From positions 32,899-41,944 of the forward strand of contig DGEB01000012.1 in the NCBI GenBank assembly GCA_002385735.1: 9,046 nt of DNA, in the 5' to 3' direction. This document shows, in pieces, positions 6,929 to 9,046 of this stretch. The stretch is from Peptococcaceae bacterium UBA3937. Its GTDB lineage: Bacteria > Bacillota > Peptococcia > DRI-13 > DTU073. The notes beneath the pieces are model-generated. The model did not search any database. It was not told where the DNA came from and worked only from the letters and a program-made list of their open reading frames with translations. How positions within the stretch are numbered: the first letter of the stretch is position 1; every line of letters starts with the position of its first letter. Made by a program: the position numbers and the translations under genes.

Positions 6929-8914
6929 GTGAACCGGATATTTAAAAACGTCGCTATTTATTTATTGATTGTGTTGGTTGCCTTTACCATTTTTACCAGG
7001 TTAAGCGATGCTCCCCCCAAAGAAGACCCGTTTAATAACAATTATACGGCCTTTTATAAAGCCTTGGAAAAAGGGGAAATCAAAAAAATAACGATTATTC
7101 AAGAGGACGATGCCCGGATTATCACGGGGACCTTGAATAATACGAAACAATTCGAATTAGTAGGACCTCCTGATGACGAAGATCTCCTGAAACTGATTAA
7201 ATCAAAGGAAGATATTAATTTTGAACACAAACAGGCTCCAAAAACCTCCTTTTGGGCGAATGTGTTGACTTCCTTTTTGCCTTTGCTTTTACTCATCGCC
7301 TTCATGTTCTTCATGATGCAGCAGACCCAGGGCGGCGGCAGCCGGGTGATGCAGTTCGGCAAAAGCCGGGCCCGGCTCCATAATGATGAGAAAAAGAAAA
7401 TCACTTTTGCGGATGTGGCCGGTGCGGATGAAGTAAAAGAAGAGTTGGAAGAGGTTGTGGAGTTTTTAAAGCATCCCAAGAAATTTACCGAGTTAGGGGC
7501 CAAAATCCCCAAAGGGGTCCTGCTTTTTGGACCGCCTGGTACAGGCAAGACTTTGTTGGCGAAGGCGGTAGCCGGTGAAGCCGGGGTTCCTTTCTTTAGT
7601 ATCAGTGGCTCCGATTTCGTAGAGATGTTTGTGGGGGTAGGGGCCTCCCGAGTAAGAGATTTGTTTGAAACCGCGAAAAAAAATGCCCCCTGTATTGTTT
7701 TTATCGATGAAATCGACGCGGTAGGACGGCAGCGTGGCGCCGGCTTAGGCGGCGGCCATGACGAAAGGGAACAAACTTTGAACCAGTTGCTGGTGGAAAT
7801 GGATGGCTTCAGTGATCACGAAGGGATCATCGTGATGGCCGCCACTAACCGGCCGGACATCCTGGATCCGGCGCTTTTGCGCCCGGGACGTTTTGACCGG
7901 CAGATTGTGGTGGATATTCCCGATGTGAAAGGGCGCAAGGAAATCCTGGAAGTTCATTCAAAGGGGAAACCCCTGGCCGAGGATGTTAATTTGGAAATCC
8001 TGGCCCGGCGGACGCCTGGTTTCACCGGGGCGGATTTGGCCAATCTCTTTAATGAGGCTGCCCTTTTGGCGGCCCGGCGTGATTACAAAAAAATTACCAT
8101 GGCCGAACTGGAGGATGCCATTGAAAGGGTAATTGCCGGACCGGAAAAGAAAGCGCGGACGATTAGCGACTTTGAAAAGAAGCTCGTTTCTTATCATGAA
8201 GCGGGGCATGGTCTGCTGGCGGCTCTGTTGCCCCACACCGACCCCCTGCATAAGATTTCGATTATTCCCAGAGGACGAGCCGGCGGTTATACTTTGCTGC
8301 TGCCGAAGGAAGACCGTAACTATATGACGAAATCCCATCTGCTCAACCAGGTCACCATGTTGTTGGGCGGCCGGATGGCTGAAAAGCTTGTTTTGAACGA
8401 GGTAAGCACGGGCGCGCAGAATGACCTGGAAAGGGCTACGGAGTTAGTACGGAAGATGATTACCGAGTATGGGATGTCCGATGAATTAGGTCCCCTTACA
8501 TTTGGCCGCAAACAGGAGCAGGTCTTTTTGGGCAGGGACATTTCCCGCGACCGGAACTATTCGGAGGCAGTAGCCTATTCCATCGATAAAGAGGCCCGCC
8601 GGATCATTGATACCTGTTACAAAGAGGCGGAGCAACTGCTGAAGGATAATATGGAAGCCTTGCACCTGATCGCCCATACCTTAATGGAAAAGGAAACCAT
8701 TGATGCGGAAGAATTTGAGGAATTGCTCAAACAATGCGGCGTGGAGATAAAGAACAAGGGATTCCTGGGCGAGAAAAATAAAGGCGCCGAAACCAAAGAT
8801 GCACCTCCGGTTGAAGCTAAAGATGTACCCCAGGGGGAAACCCAAGACGAAAAAAAAGACGAAGCTATAAACGAGCCCGGGGATGAAGCCCAGGACGAGC
8901 AAAAAGAGAAGTAG
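6929..8914 (+). CDS. ftsH: ATP-dependent zinc metalloprotease FtsH
   Basis: FtsH is a hexameric membrane AAA+ protease that unfolds and degrades membrane and short-lived regulatory proteins; in B. subtilis it is needed for normal sporulation and removes Spo0E. The 661-residue product has a membrane helix at about 8-25, an extracytoplasmic domain to about 105 and a second helix at about 107-132. The AAA+ module has Walker A GPPGTGKT (201-208), Walker B IVFIDEID (256-263), the pore motif MFVGVG, and the second region of homology with LLRPGRFDR carrying arginine fingers. The zinc site is HEAGH (423-427), with Asp499 of AQNDLERAT as third ligand. The start is GTG 6929, six bases after a perfect AAGGAGG at 6916-6922. 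The last 50 or so residues form a repetitive acidic and Lys-rich tail not needed for catalysis. The gene probably has its own promoter and ends at a strong terminator. Confidence 0.99.
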   Translation: MNRIFKNVAIYLLIVLVAFTIFTRLSDAPPKEDPFNNNYTAFYKALEKGEIKKITIIQEDDARIITGTLNNTKQFELVGPPDDEDLLKLIKSKEDINFEHKQAPKTSFWANVLTSFLPLLLLIAFMFFMMQQTQGGGSRVMQFGKSRARLHNDEKKKITFADVAGADEVKEELEEVVEFLKHPKKFTELGAKIPKGVLLFGPPGTGKTLLAKAVAGEAGVPFFSISGSDFVEMFVGVGASRVRDLFETAKKNAPCIVFIDEIDAVGRQRGAGLGGGHDEREQTLNQLLVEMDGFSDHEGIIVMAATNRPDILDPALLRPGRFDRQIVVDIPDVKGRKEILEVHSKGKPLAEDVNLEILARRTPGFTGADLANLFNEAALLAARRDYKKITMAELEDAIERVIAGPEKKARTISDFEKKLVSYHEAGHGLLAALLPHTDPLHKISIIPRGRAGGYTLLLPKEDRNYMTKSHLLNQVTMLLGGRMAEKLVLNEVSTGAQNDLERATELVRKMITEYGMSDELGPLTFGRKQEQVFLGRDISRDRNYSEAVAYSIDKEARRIIDTCYKEAEQLLKDNMEALHLIAHTLMEKETIDAEEFEELLKQCGVEIKNKGFLGEKNKGAETKDAPPVEAKDVPQGETQDEKKDEAINEPGDEAQDEQKEK

Positions 8915-8927
8915 TTGTTGGATAATG

Positions 8928-8968
8928 AAAGCTGGATGTCCGGTATAAACCGGGTATTCAGCTTTTTT
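8928..8968 (+). terminator. Intrinsic terminator after ftsH
   Basis: AAAGCTG at 8928-8934 pairs with CAGCTTT at 8959-8965, and CCGGT with ACCGG inside it. The five bases between these blocks on each side (GATGT and GTATT) also pair if G-U wobbles are allowed, giving a nearly unbroken 17-bp stem with a four-base ATAA loop. A run of six T follows at 8963-8968. It lies just 13 bases past the ftsH stop. Confidence 0.9.
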
Positions 8969-8987
8969 CTTGTCTCAGAACGGGCAT

Positions 8988-9016
8988 TTGAAAAATAGTT
9001 TTAACCTTTTAATAAT
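8988..9016 (+). promoter_or_regulatory. Candidate SigA promoter for the next gene, beyond the window
   Basis: TTGAAA at 8988-8993, a 17-base spacer, and AATAAT at 9011-9016 give five of six consensus bases in each box. The flanks are very AT-rich. TATACT at the window edge (9041-9046) could be a second -10, but its -35 is poor. The gene it would serve is not in the window. Confidence 0.45.
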
Positions 9017-9046
9017 CTTTTTATTATGAATTGTAGCGAATATACT

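Overview
This 9,046-base window looks like chromosomal DNA from an endospore-forming member of the Bacillota, probably a lineage outside Bacillus itself. The evidence is a complete spoIIE gene (the sporulation phosphatase), the widely conserved tilS and ftsH housekeeping genes in the order typical of Bacillota, strong AGGAGG-type ribosome binding sites, GTG/TTG starts and intrinsic terminators. All five genes lie on the + strand. I see no mobile element, CRISPR array, rRNA or tRNA gene. I cannot name the genus from the sequence alone.

Layout. Bases 101-1210 encode a protein related to the CotS/YutH/YsxE family of spore proteins with an aminoglycoside-phosphotransferase-like fold, but its catalytic residues look lost. 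It is preceded by a good match to a late-sporulation (SigK-type, possibly SigE-type) promoter. Its stop overlaps the start of a second gene (1207-2604) by an ATGA junction. That gene is an unrecognised protein with a purine-rich, low-complexity Glu/Lys/Gly/Thr/Ala linker and two or three segments that faintly resemble the SPOCS (DUF3794) domain of spore proteins. Next is spoIIE (about 2715-5090) behind a perfect TATAAT with no -35 box and several TTTGTC-type repeats that may be divergent Spo0A boxes. A perfect 13-bp hairpin terminator closes this region at 5172-5210.

The second half is housekeeping. tilS (5311-6813) encodes the tRNA-Ile lysidine synthetase and ftsH (6929-8914) the membrane AAA+ metalloprotease, followed by a long terminator hairpin and a candidate promoter for a gene beyond the window. 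In Bacillus subtilis the order is spoIIE-yabS-yabT-tilS-hprT-ftsH; here yabS, yabT and hprT are all missing.

How the genes fit together. spoIIE acts at the asymmetric division, where it activates SigF in the forespore; ftsH is known to influence sporulation in B. subtilis, while tilS serves translation. The most novel part is the two-gene unit just upstream of spoIIE: a probable spore pseudokinase translationally coupled to an unknown multi-segment protein under a likely mother-cell promoter. I infer a role in spore coat or spore envelope assembly, but only the kinase-like fold and the gene arrangement are directly supported.
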